From Sphingosinicella sp. LHD-64 (GTDB lineage Bacteria; Pseudomonadota; Alphaproteobacteria; Sphingomonadales; Sphingomonadaceae): a stretch of DNA of 64,000 bases. Within the stretch, counting starts at the first letter, position 1; every line of letters starts with the position of its first letter. The notes below the pieces were generated by a model that was not told the origin of the DNA, made no database searches, and saw only the letters and a program-made list of their open reading frames with translations. The stretch covers positions 310,001 to 374,000 of the forward strand of contig NZ_JAVIFV010000004.1 in assembly GCF_031157375.1 (NCBI RefSeq), given 5' to 3'. The position numbers were made by a program, and so were the translations under genes. Positions 41,680-49,469 of this stretch are shown piece by piece.

Positions 41680-42215
41680 GACGGTCGATTATAGCTGAAG
41701 AAGCGAATGCCCTCGGTGCCCAGCAGGGCGCCGTCGCACTCGCGCAGATAACGCAGGAGCAGCGTCCATTTGCGCCCGGTGCCGAGCCGGTTCGTGATTT
41801 CGGGGCCAATCTCGTCGAGCACGATCTCGGTGATGACGCGGTCGCCGGGCCGCACGGGATCGAACATCGCGACTTCCGAATCGCCGACGATCGCCAGCGC
41901 CAGCCCGAACCGCTCCTTGAGCTGGTAGTGCAACTCCATCGCCCGCAGCGGCGCCTGCCCGTCGGGCAGCCACCGCCCCGGCCGCATGAAGGTCGACAGC
42001 ATGGCGGGGGGCGCGACCGTCTCCCCCGCCAGCTCGTCCGCGACGCCCTCGTCCCAGAGCAGGGGATTGCCATCCTCGACCGCGCTCAGGAAGGCCGTCA
42101 TCTGGGTGCGATCGGCGGTGACTGCCGGCGCCATCACCATCGCCACCTTCCCCACCATCTCGGCGATGTCGGGAGGAAGATCGCCGGGAACGGGCTGCCG
42201 CCGGCGTTCGATCAT
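41676..42215 (-). CDS. FAS1-like/MaoC N-terminal-type dehydratase subunit
   Basis: 179 residues. PAVTADRTQMTAFLSAVEDGNPLLWDEGVADELAGETVAPP resembles the N-terminal dehydratase domain of two-domain MaoC proteins, which lacks the catalytic pair and binds the acyl chain; DRVITEIVLDEIGPEITNRLG gives the following strand. ATGA overlap joins it to the MaoC gene. The split into two small subunits is the usual form in actinobacterial steroid and other alicyclic degradation loci. It starts close to the convergent TonB receptor stop at 42243. Confidence 0.65.
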   Translation of the reverse strand: MIERRRQPVPGDLPPDIAEMVGKVAMVMAPAVTADRTQMTAFLSAVEDGNPLLWDEGVADELAGETVAPPAMLSTFMRPGRWLPDGQAPLRAMELHYQLKERFGLALAIVGDSEVAMFDPVRPGDRVITEIVLDEIGPEITNRLGTGRKWTLLLRYLRECDGALLGTEGIRFFSYNRPS

Positions 42216-42242
42216 GGCCCGGGTCTACGCTTCCTTGCCCGA

Positions 42243-44543
42243 TCAGAAATTGAAGCCGACGGTGGCGCCGAACCAGCGCGGCTTGTTGGCCTGGGTGCCG
42301 TCGATGAAGCTCGAGATGATGAAGCCGGCGGCATAGGTCTGATCGGTGAGATTCTGTGCGAACACCGAGGCGTAGAAGCCGCGATCCGGGCCCTCACGCC
42401 AGGTGATCGAGGCGTTCACAACCTCGTAGGACGGCTGGGACAGTCGGTTCGTCAGATCGAAGAAATAGCTCGAGCTGAAAAAGGCGGTAGCGTTGTAGGT
42501 CATCTCGCCGCCGAACAGTTCGTGCCGGTAAGTCGCGCCGAGCGAGAAGGTCCAGTCGGGCGCGCGGATCAGCTCGTTGCCGCTGACGTCGACGACCACG
42601 TTCACGTTGCCATTGTTCGTCGGCACGCCGCCCACCGAGCGCGGCACCTGCACCGAGGCGTTGGGGAAGTCGCGGAGCTCGCTGTCGAGCAGGGTGACGG
42701 CGGCGTTGAACGACAGGTTGCGCGTGACCTGCGCGTTGAGCGAGGCCTCGAAGCCGTTGATCCGGGCCTCGCCGGCATTCTGCACCGTCGTCGCCGACAC
42801 GCCGTTGATGACGACGGGCGTGCTGACCTGGAGATCCTGATAATTGTAACGGAAGGCAGCCGCCTCCAGCGTGATTCCGCGGGCGAGCCGGGTTTTGACG
42901 CCGAGCTCATAGGCATCGACGATCTCCGGCTCGGCCGGGAGCTGGGTGCCGGCGGCGGCAACGGCGTTGAAGGTGCCGCTCTTGAAGCCGCGCGTGTAGG
43001 ACAGATAGACGTTCGAGCTCGGCGCGAATTCCCAGCGCACGACGCCACGCGGCGACACGTTCTCGAACCGCGCCTCGCCCTCGGTCCTGACACTGGTGAG
43101 CGCGTTCAGATTGAACGCATCCTTGTCGTCGCGGTTGTAGCGCAGGCCGCCGGTGAAGAAGAGGTTATCGACCGCTTGCCAGGTCACCTCGCCGAACACC
43201 GCGAACGCGCGGGTGTTCTGGCCGTAGATGGTGCGGGTCGGGAGGAAGGCGCCGGTGGTCGCGTTGCGGCCGGTCGAGACCAGCGGGTTGAATTGGGCGT
43301 CGGACTGGAAGCGGGTGAGGCCGAGCAGCCATTCGAAGCGCCCGAACCGGCCCGGATTGCTCGTCAGCACCAGCTCCTGGTTGCTGAAATCGTTGAACGT
43401 GCTGTACTCGGTCTGCGACAACCGGATCGGCGAGACGTCGGTCCAGCTCAATGTGGTTGTCTGCGTATCGCCCCAGCTCGCGGTGCCGGTCAGCGTCGCG
43501 AAGCCGATGTCCCAATCCATGTGCATGTCGATGAAGCGCTGGCGGGTGCGGCCGAAGGGTGTGCTGAATGTCGCGGTGGTGAACGGTTCGTCGGCGATGA
43601 CCCGATCGGCCGGAATGCCGGTGGGATTCAACGCGCCCGCGTTCGGCCCGCCGGGGATCGAGTTGCGCGCCTGGGTGTTGCCGTTGATCGCATAACCCGA
43701 AATCAGCACGTTGTTGTTCGACTTCGAATGGAAGCCATTGACCTCGAAGCTGATATCGTCGGCCGGCTCGAAGCGGACGCGGGCGCGGAACGCGGTGCCG
43801 CCGGACGAGCCCTGGGTCTCGCCGTTGAAGATGTTCTCGACATAGCCGTCGTCGTCATAATGGACGGCGGTCAGGCTGGCGGTGATCACGTCGCCGGCGA
43901 TCGGGCCGCTGATATAGCCGCCGAGACGGTAGTAACCGAACTCGCCGACCGTGGCCGCGATCGAGCCCTCGAGCTCACGGGTCGGCCGGCGGGTGACGAC
44001 ATTGATCGCGCCGCCGGTGGCGTTGCGGCCGAACAATGTGCCCTGCGGCCCGCGCAGCACCTCGATCCGCTCGATGTTGGACAGTTCGAACAGGGTGCCG
44101 GTCATGTCGGGGAGGTAGACGCCGTCGACGAAGGTCGCGACGTTGGGCTCATCGCCTGCCGAAGCATTGCGGCTGCCGACGCCGCGGATCGTCGGCTGGC
44201 TGAAATTGGTCGAGCGGCCCCAGTTGAGACCCGGCACGGCGACGGTGAGGTCGTTGGTGCTGACGATGACGTTCTGCTGGAGCGTGTCGCCACCGAGGAC
44301 GGAGACGGAAATCGGCACGTCGGAGAGGCGCTCCTCGCGACGCTGGGCGGTCACGACGATCTCGTCCTCTTCCGGCGCAGTCGCGCGCGATGCGGGGGCG
44401 GGATTCTGCCCGGCGGCGATCGCCAGACGGGTCGTACCTTCGGTCGATGCAGGTGAGTCTTCCGCCTGGGCAAGCGTCGGCCCGCTCCAGACGAGACCGC
44501 CTAAGGTACTGATTGCGATAGCGATGCGCGATGTGTTGGCCAT
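42243..44543 (-). CDS. TonB-dependent outer-membrane receptor
   Basis: 766 residues. A signal peptide (ending LVWSGPTLAQ) is followed by a TonB-box-like DEIVVTAQRREERLSDVP and a plug domain (about 75-190) with LQQNVIVSTNDLTVAVPGL, RGVGSR and IERIEVLRGPQGTLFGRNATGGAINVVTRRP. The C-terminal barrel ends in GATVGFNF, with the terminal Phe. This is the large non-siderophore type common in sphingomonads, which takes up aromatic, terpenoid or carbohydrate substrates. It is divergent from a LacI regulator (211 bp between them) and lies beside the CoA-activating genes, so it probably imports the substrate of this region. No STN domain is present. Confidence 0.95.
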   Translation of the reverse strand: MANTSRIAIAISTLGGLVWSGPTLAQAEDSPASTEGTTRLAIAAGQNPAPASRATAPEEDEIVVTAQRREERLSDVPISVSVLGGDTLQQNVIVSTNDLTVAVPGLNWGRSTNFSQPTIRGVGSRNASAGDEPNVATFVDGVYLPDMTGTLFELSNIERIEVLRGPQGTLFGRNATGGAINVVTRRPTRELEGSIAATVGEFGYYRLGGYISGPIAGDVITASLTAVHYDDDGYVENIFNGETQGSSGGTAFRARVRFEPADDISFEVNGFHSKSNNNVLISGYAINGNTQARNSIPGGPNAGALNPTGIPADRVIADEPFTTATFSTPFGRTRQRFIDMHMDWDIGFATLTGTASWGDTQTTTLSWTDVSPIRLSQTEYSTFNDFSNQELVLTSNPGRFGRFEWLLGLTRFQSDAQFNPLVSTGRNATTGAFLPTRTIYGQNTRAFAVFGEVTWQAVDNLFFTGGLRYNRDDKDAFNLNALTSVRTEGEARFENVSPRGVVRWEFAPSSNVYLSYTRGFKSGTFNAVAAAGTQLPAEPEIVDAYELGVKTRLARGITLEAAAFRYNYQDLQVSTPVVINGVSATTVQNAGEARINGFEASLNAQVTRNLSFNAAVTLLDSELRDFPNASVQVPRSVGGVPTNNGNVNVVVDVSGNELIRAPDWTFSLGATYRHELFGGEMTYNATAFFSSSYFFDLTNRLSQPSYEVVNASITWREGPDRGFYASVFAQNLTDQTYAAGFIISSFIDGTQANKPRWFGATVGFNF

Positions 44544-44754
44544 TCCAAACCCTCCCCTCCGATGGGCGCTGGATTTTTCCAGTCAAAGTTTACTCTATTG
44601 CGTGTTTATTAGCTTGGGAAGCCCCTAGATCAGTTGAAACCTCAAATTCAGGCATCTCATTCGGAGAAGGATCGCAAAGCAGGCTGCCGGCCGCGCTCGC
44701 ATCGCTCTCGGCGGCAGGGTTGAATCGGGGGGCAGGGACGCACATGCTGCCGGC

Positions 44755-45843
44755 ATGTCGAGGGGCAAGCCGACAAAGCGAGGTGGAAAGCGGGAGAGCG
44801 CGCGCGCATTCGCGGGCGGGCCGGTGACGATCAAGCATATCGCCTCGGCGCTCGGCGTCTCGCATTCGACCGTATCGCGCGCGCTCAACGATCACAGCCA
44901 TATCAGCGCGGACATGAAGGAGAGGGTGCGCCGCACCGCGATGGAGCTGGGCTATGTCGCCCATGCCGGCGCGCGGACGCTTCGCCAGGCCCATGCCCGA
45001 CTTATCGGCATGCTGGTGCCGGATGTGATGAACCAGCTCTTTGCGGTGATGATCAAGGTGCTCGCCGCGCGCTGCGCGCGGGCCGGATACCAGCTTGTGC
45101 TGTGCGTCACAGAGGACGATCCGGAGGCCGAGCTCAGGCATGTCGAGGCGCTGCGCGAGAGCCGGGCGACCGGACTCATCGTCGTGCCGACGCCAGGCGT
45201 GCTCTCCAAGACGGCGCTGCTGATGGCGGCGATGCCGGTGGTCCAGTTCTCGCGCAGCCATCCGGCGATCGCCGCGCCCAGCGTCGCGATCGACGGGGCC
45301 CGGGGGATCGCCAATGCGGTGCGCCATCTCGCCGATCTGGGGCACCGGCGGATTGCCTATGTCGGACTTTCGACCGCCCTCAGCAACGGCGCGGCGCGTG
45401 CGGACGGGTTCACCGGAGCGCTGGCGCAGCGCGGGCTGAAGGTCGAGCCGGCGCTGTTCCATCCCGGCGGCGGGACGATCGAATATGCGCGGTCGACCAC
45501 CGCCGCGTTGCTGCGGGGCGCACGGGCGCCGACCGCGATCGTCTACGGCAGTGCGGACCTGACCGAAGGCGGGCTGGAATCACTGCGGCGCGAAGATGTC
45601 GACGTGCCGGGCCATGTCTCGATCATCGGCTTCGGCGATCCCGGCTGGTTCAAGCTGATGACGCCGGGCCTGTCCACCGTCGGCCTGTCGCTGTCCGAGA
45701 GTGCCGAGGCGGCGATCTCGATGCTGCTGCGCCAGATCGAGGCGCGCGAGACGGGGAGCCCGCTCGAGCCGCAGACCTCGCTGGAGCTGGAGCCGTTCCT
45801 GATCCTCAGGGAGACGACGGCGCCGCCGCGGGCTGGAGACTAA
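44755..45843 (+). CDS. LacI-family transcriptional regulator
   Basis: 362 residues. The helix-turn-helix (about 22-75) reads VTIKHIASALGVSHSTVSRALND with the hinge region RALNDHSHISADMKERVRR. The rest is the periplasmic-binding-protein-like ligand domain (about 85-355) with LIGMLVPDVMNQLFAVMIK and the VPGHVSIIGFGDPGWFKLMTPGLSTV segment near 280. It is divergent from the TonB-dependent receptor, the typical place for a local repressor, and probably controls uptake. The effector is unknown; LacI proteins often sense sugars, but sphingomonad members also respond to other carbon sources. Confidence 0.93.
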   Translation: MSRGKPTKRGGKRESARAFAGGPVTIKHIASALGVSHSTVSRALNDHSHISADMKERVRRTAMELGYVAHAGARTLRQAHARLIGMLVPDVMNQLFAVMIKVLAARCARAGYQLVLCVTEDDPEAELRHVEALRESRATGLIVVPTPGVLSKTALLMAAMPVVQFSRSHPAIAAPSVAIDGARGIANAVRHLADLGHRRIAYVGLSTALSNGAARADGFTGALAQRGLKVEPALFHPGGGTIEYARSTTAALLRGARAPTAIVYGSADLTEGGLESLRREDVDVPGHVSIIGFGDPGWFKLMTPGLSTVGLSLSESAEAAISMLLRQIEARETGSPLEPQTSLELEPFLILRETTAPPRAGD

Positions 45844-45858
45844 GGTCCGGGGCAAACC

Positions 45859-45943
45859 CGTCACCCTGAACTTGTTTCAGGGTCCAGTTGGTCGCCGCTC
45901 GTGCGTTGGAGAGCTGGATGCTGAAACAAGTTCAGCATGACGG
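45859..45943. repeat. intergenic palindrome between convergent genes
   Basis: CTGAACTTGTTTCAG (45866-45880) and CTGAAACAAGTTCAG (45921-45935) are perfect 15-bp arms of an 85-bp hairpin between the LacI and TauD genes. It could act as a bidirectional terminator. The sequence family (CACCCTGAACTTGTTTCAGG) is commonly dispersed in sphingomonad genomes, from general knowledge. Confidence 0.75.
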
Positions 45944-45951
45944 TGAGAGGT

Positions 45952-46881
45952 TTACTCCGCCGCCTGCAGCATCCGCTCGCGCCGGGCTGGGCCCACGGGC
46001 ACTGTGCCCTCGACTTCGAAGCGGTACATTTCGCGGCGCATGCCGGCATAGTCCTGGACGCCGAAATGCATGCAGGCCCAATTGTCCCAGACCGCGACCT
46101 GGCCGGGCTGCCAGCGCCAGCGGGTGACGAATTCGGGGCGTTGGGCGTGTTGATAGAGATACTGGATCAGCGGCTGGCTTTCGTCCTCGGTCATGCCGTC
46201 GAAGCGCGTCGCATATGGCCCCGAGATCAGCAGGAGCTTCCGGCCGGTGACCGGGTGGACGACGATCAGCGGGTGCAGTGTCTCCTTGGCGAGATGCTCA
46301 CGGACCTGCTCGTCGGTCAGGGTGAATTTCGGCCGGTCGATCGCCTTCTTGACGCCGCGACCGCCCAGGCCGTCGGGGCCGTAGAGGCCGGTGGCACAGT
46401 GGACGAGGGTGAGTTGCCCGCAGATATCCTGGAGCGCCGGCGAAAGCGTCTCGAACGCGGCGTAGAGGCTGGAGAACATCGTGTCGCCGCCCTGCGGGGG
46501 CGAATCGACCGAATAGAGGCCCGAGATGCTGTTCGGCCGATCGCGGATCGTCTGGTCCTGGTGCCAGTTGTCCCCGAAATTGCGGTCGCCCCATTTGTGC
46601 GAGGCCTCGCGCATGAAGTGCTGGATGTGGGTCGTGCCCGGCAGCGGCGGGACATAGGAGGTGATCGACAGCTCGCCGAACCGGGCGCCGAACGCCTGGA
46701 AATCGAGCGCCTCGAGCCGCTGGTCCTTGAAGAAAATGACGAGATGGTCGGCGAAGGCCTGGCGGATCTCGGCGAAAGTCTCATCGTCGAGCTTCCCCAG
46801 ATCGACGCCGCCGATTTCGGCCCCGATCACGCCGCCGACCGGCGCGACGGTGATCCGCTTGTAGTCCCTGACCTGCTGCAT
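45952..46881 (-). CDS. TauD/TfdA-type 2-oxoglutarate dioxygenase
   Basis: 309 residues from the ATG at 46881 (AGGAG 8 nt upstream). Non-haem iron enzyme that couples 2-oxoglutarate decarboxylation to hydroxylation of a substrate. The iron ligands are seen as H107-x-D109 in NWHQDQT and His272 in WDNWACMHFG, and Arg282/283 in MRREMYRF would bind 2-oxoglutarate. The N-terminal GAEIGGVDLGKL is the family strand. Usual length. It is divergent from the first thiolase-like gene and should hydroxylate the pathway substrate or one of its early intermediates; taurine itself is unlikely given the neighbours. Confidence 0.9.
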   Translation of the reverse strand: MQQVRDYKRITVAPVGGVIGAEIGGVDLGKLDDETFAEIRQAFADHLVIFFKDQRLEALDFQAFGARFGELSITSYVPPLPGTTHIQHFMREASHKWGDRNFGDNWHQDQTIRDRPNSISGLYSVDSPPQGGDTMFSSLYAAFETLSPALQDICGQLTLVHCATGLYGPDGLGGRGVKKAIDRPKFTLTDEQVREHLAKETLHPLIVVHPVTGRKLLLISGPYATRFDGMTEDESQPLIQYLYQHAQRPEFVTRWRWQPGQVAVWDNWACMHFGVQDYAGMRREMYRFEVEGTVPVGPARRERMLQAAE

Positions 46882-47095
46882 CGATCCACTCCTGACGGCT
46901 CGTTCTGATTTGGGTTGAGCGTAACGCGCTGCATTCGGGGAATCAACCGCATACGTTTGCAGGATGCGACCGACAGAGATGACTGCGGGCTGCTTTACAA
47001 GTATGACATGACCTCTTGCCGTGTCTGGAAACGTGTGCAGTATAGCGACAACCAGAATCGGAGAGGATCGACATGCAGCCAGCAGGACGCGCAGG

Positions 47096-48277
47096 GTGAA
47101 TGGCGGGCGCGACATCGCGATCGTCGGTGTGCATGCGACGCGCCAGCAGAAGAAGTCGGGACGCACAATCGTCTCGATGATGATGGAATCGATTCGCGGC
47201 GCGCTCGACGATGCCGGCATCCCGCTTTCCGAGGTCGACGGCTACATTTCCTATATCTTCCCGGCGGGGAACGGGCGCGGCTTCGACGACGGGGCGATCG
47301 CCGAGCAGTTCGGCCATCCGGTCGCGGTGACCGCACAGACCTCCGGCGCCAAGGCAGTGCTGCTGGCCGGCGCGGCAATCCGGGCGGGGATCGCCAAGGT
47401 CGTGATCATTCCGGCGGCTGGCGCTCAGTCCTTGGCCGGCGACATGGCGACCTATACGCGCCCGACCTTCGAGTTCACCGAATGGACCGGTTCGATGACG
47501 CCGGCCCAGTACGCGATCATGGCGCGCCGACACATGCACGAGTTCGGCACGACCATCGAGCAGATGGCGGAGATCGCGGCGAACAGCCACCACAATGCCT
47601 CGATCAATCCGCAGGCGGTGCGCTTCGGCGAGGAGGTGCAGACGGTCGAGCGCATCCTGAACGGACGGATGATCGCCGATCCGCTCACCCAGCCGATGTG
47701 CTCCCTGGTCAATGACGGGGCGAGCTGCATCGTCGTCACGTCGGCCGAGCGGGCGAAGGATTGCCGCCATCCGCCGGTCTGGGTGCTGGGCGGCGCGGCC
47801 GAGACGCACGGCAACTCCTATTTCGAGGCGCCGTCGCTCAGGATGCTCGGCACGCGGCAGCTGATGATCGACGGCTTCGCGCAGGCTGGGGTGCGCCACG
47901 ACGATGTCGACATCGTCATGTGCTACGATCATTTCGCGCATGGGCCCATCGTCCAGTTCGAGACTTTGGGCTTCTGCGAGCCCGGCGAAGGCGGCGCCTA
48001 TGTGCCGGATGCGATCCGGCCCGACGGTGCGCACCCCTCCAGCCTGGATGGCGGCAACCTCGCCTACAGCCACAACATGATCCCCTACAATTTCAAGCAG
48101 ATCGAGGTGGTGAAGCAGTACCGGAACGAGGTGGAGGATCTCTGCCCCGGCTGGCGCGAGGGCGTGCACACCTATGACCGGACGATCTGCCGCAAGGTGC
48201 GCGAGCCCAGGCTCTCCGTCGGCTGCGGCCCGCTCACCGACGCGCGCCACGCCTTCACGATCCTGGCGAAGGACTGA
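47096..48277 (+). CDS. thiolase-fold protein, Cys-less (Ltp2-like), first copy
   Basis: 393 residues. The start is placed at the GTG 47096 with AGGA upstream; an ATG at 47073 with a better site would meet a stop after eight codons. The fold shows as IAIVGVHATRQ, then VSMMMESIRGALDDAGIPLSEVDGYI and MARRHMHEFGTTIEQMAEIAANSHHNA. In the N-terminal nucleophile region, where thiolases have CxSG, it has QTSGAK, so the Cys is absent. Such thiolase-like proteins with a DUF35 partner, as in steroid Ltp2-ChsH2, act as retro-aldolases. The next gene, 3 bp away, encodes a DUF35 protein. Substrate unknown. Confidence 0.82.
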   Translation: MNGGRDIAIVGVHATRQQKKSGRTIVSMMMESIRGALDDAGIPLSEVDGYISYIFPAGNGRGFDDGAIAEQFGHPVAVTAQTSGAKAVLLAGAAIRAGIAKVVIIPAAGAQSLAGDMATYTRPTFEFTEWTGSMTPAQYAIMARRHMHEFGTTIEQMAEIAANSHHNASINPQAVRFGEEVQTVERILNGRMIADPLTQPMCSLVNDGASCIVVTSAERAKDCRHPPVWVLGGAAETHGNSYFEAPSLRMLGTRQLMIDGFAQAGVRHDDVDIVMCYDHFAHGPIVQFETLGFCEPGEGGAYVPDAIRPDGAHPSSLDGGNLAYSHNMIPYNFKQIEVVKQYRNEVEDLCPGWREGVHTYDRTICRKVREPRLSVGCGPLTDARHAFTILAKD

Positions 48278-48280
48278 GAC

Positions 48281-48691
48281 ATGACCGCCATGACCGGCAT
48301 TCCGCTGCCCCAACCGACCGAGCTCTCCCGGCCCTTCTGGGCCGCGGCGAACGAGGGTCGCCTCGTCCTCCAGCGTTGCGACGCCTGCGGCCATCATCGC
48401 TGGACCCCTCAGATACTGTGCACGAATTGCCTCGTCGAACCCTTCACCTGGACTGAGGTAAGCGGACGCGGGAAACTCTACAGCTACACGATCGTGTACC
48501 GCGCGCCGCTGGCGGGGTTCGAGATCCCCTATGTGCTCGCGGTGGTCGAGCTGGAGGAGGGACCACTGATGCTAACCCGCCTCGTAGACGCTCCGACCGA
48601 GCGCCTGGCGGTCGATGCGCCGGTTGAAGTGGCGTTCACCCGGGCGAGCGAGGAGATCAACCTCTATACCTTCAGGCTGACGGACGCCTGA
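48281..48691 (+). CDS. DUF35 zinc-ribbon/OB-fold partner protein, first copy
   Basis: 136 residues. The zinc ribbon has Cys33-x2-Cys36 and Cys47-x2-Cys50 (CDACGHHRWTPQILCTNC), followed by an OB fold with WTEVSGRGKLYSYTIVYRAPLAGF and VLAVVELEEGPLMLTRLVD. It is the classic small partner of thiolase-fold aldolases and acyl-CoA enzymes. It lies 3 bp after the Cys-less thiolase-like gene, as in ltp2-DUF35 pairs. A second, independent pair occurs at 52871-54429. Confidence 0.9.
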   Translation: MTAMTGIPLPQPTELSRPFWAAANEGRLVLQRCDACGHHRWTPQILCTNCLVEPFTWTEVSGRGKLYSYTIVYRAPLAGFEIPYVLAVVELEEGPLMLTRLVDAPTERLAVDAPVEVAFTRASEEINLYTFRLTDA

Positions 48692-48695
48692 CTGA

Positions 48696-49469
48696 TCAGG
48701 CGATCGCGCGGTGCCAGTCTTCTTCGGGGACGAGCCGGGTGCGGCCGCCAAAGCGGGCGTCAGCCCCTTCCGGCGCGGCTTCGTAGGCGATGACGGCGAT
48801 GCCGGGCGCGGGGGGCAGTTCGGCCCAGATGCGCTTGCCTGCGCTGTCGATATCGAGGCGCTTGCCCGCGGCGACCTTGCCGGCGCGGGGGTAGACGCTG
48901 GGGTCGAGCCGGGCGGCGGCGCGCGCCGGCTCGGTGTCGATCGCGCCGGGGCGGACGGCCACCACCCAGGGCCCCTTGCGCCCGGCCAGCTCGCGCTGGA
49001 CGACCTCGACCCAATGCTCGACGCCGACCTTCGCGGCGCAGTAGCTGGCAAGGCCCTCCAGCGGCACGATCGCGGAGCCCGAGGACATCATGACGAGGCC
49101 GCCTTCCACGCCCTCCGGGAAGGCGCGGATGAAGGCGTCGCCAAGCGCCAGCGGCGCGGCGACATTGGCGAGCAGGCTCTTTTCATATTCGCGTTGGTCG
49201 ACCTTGCCGACCATGCCGACCGCAGCGGAATAATAGGCGTTGTGGATGAAGACGGCGCGGCCGATGAAACCGTCCAGCTCGCGCCGGAAGCTCTCCCGCG
49301 CCCGCTCCCACGACGCGGGATCGGTAAGATCGACCTGCACCGTCTCATGATCCGGATGCGGCCGGCGCGAGAGATTGATGATGCGCGCGCCGGGCCAGGG
49401 TACATTACGGGCGAGGCCGAGGCCGATCCCCTCGGTCGCGCCGCTGATCCAGACGATCGTGCCGGTCAT
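48696..49469 (-). CDS. SDR-family oxidoreductase
   Basis: 257 residues from the ATG at 49469 (ATGA overlap with the acyl-CoA synthetase stop). The N-terminal motif TGTIVWISGATEGIGLGLA holds the cofactor loop GATEGIG, HNAYYSAAVGMV is the middle region, and YCAAK near residue 155 is the catalytic Tyr-Lys. Typical SDR length. The substrate-binding end is not diagnostic. It is the second gene of an operon with the CoA synthetase, converging on the DUF35 gene. It probably oxidises or reduces a hydroxy/oxo intermediate. Confidence 0.9.
   Translation of the reverse strand: MTGTIVWISGATEGIGLGLARNVPWPGARIINLSRRPHPDHETVQVDLTDPASWERARESFRRELDGFIGRAVFIHNAYYSAAVGMVGKVDQREYEKSLLANVAAPLALGDAFIRAFPEGVEGGLVMMSSGSAIVPLEGLASYCAAKVGVEHWVEVVQRELAGRKGPWVVAVRPGAIDTEPARAAARLDPSVYPRAGKVAAGKRLDIDSAGKRIWAELPPAPGIAVIAYEAAPEGADARFGGRTRLVPEEDWHRAIA

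Noticed and set aside
46882-47095. Imperfect inverted repeat ACGTTTGCAG/CTGGAAACGT between the TauD and first thiolase-like genes
   Set aside because: One mismatch in ten and about 75 bp separation; too weak to call an operator.
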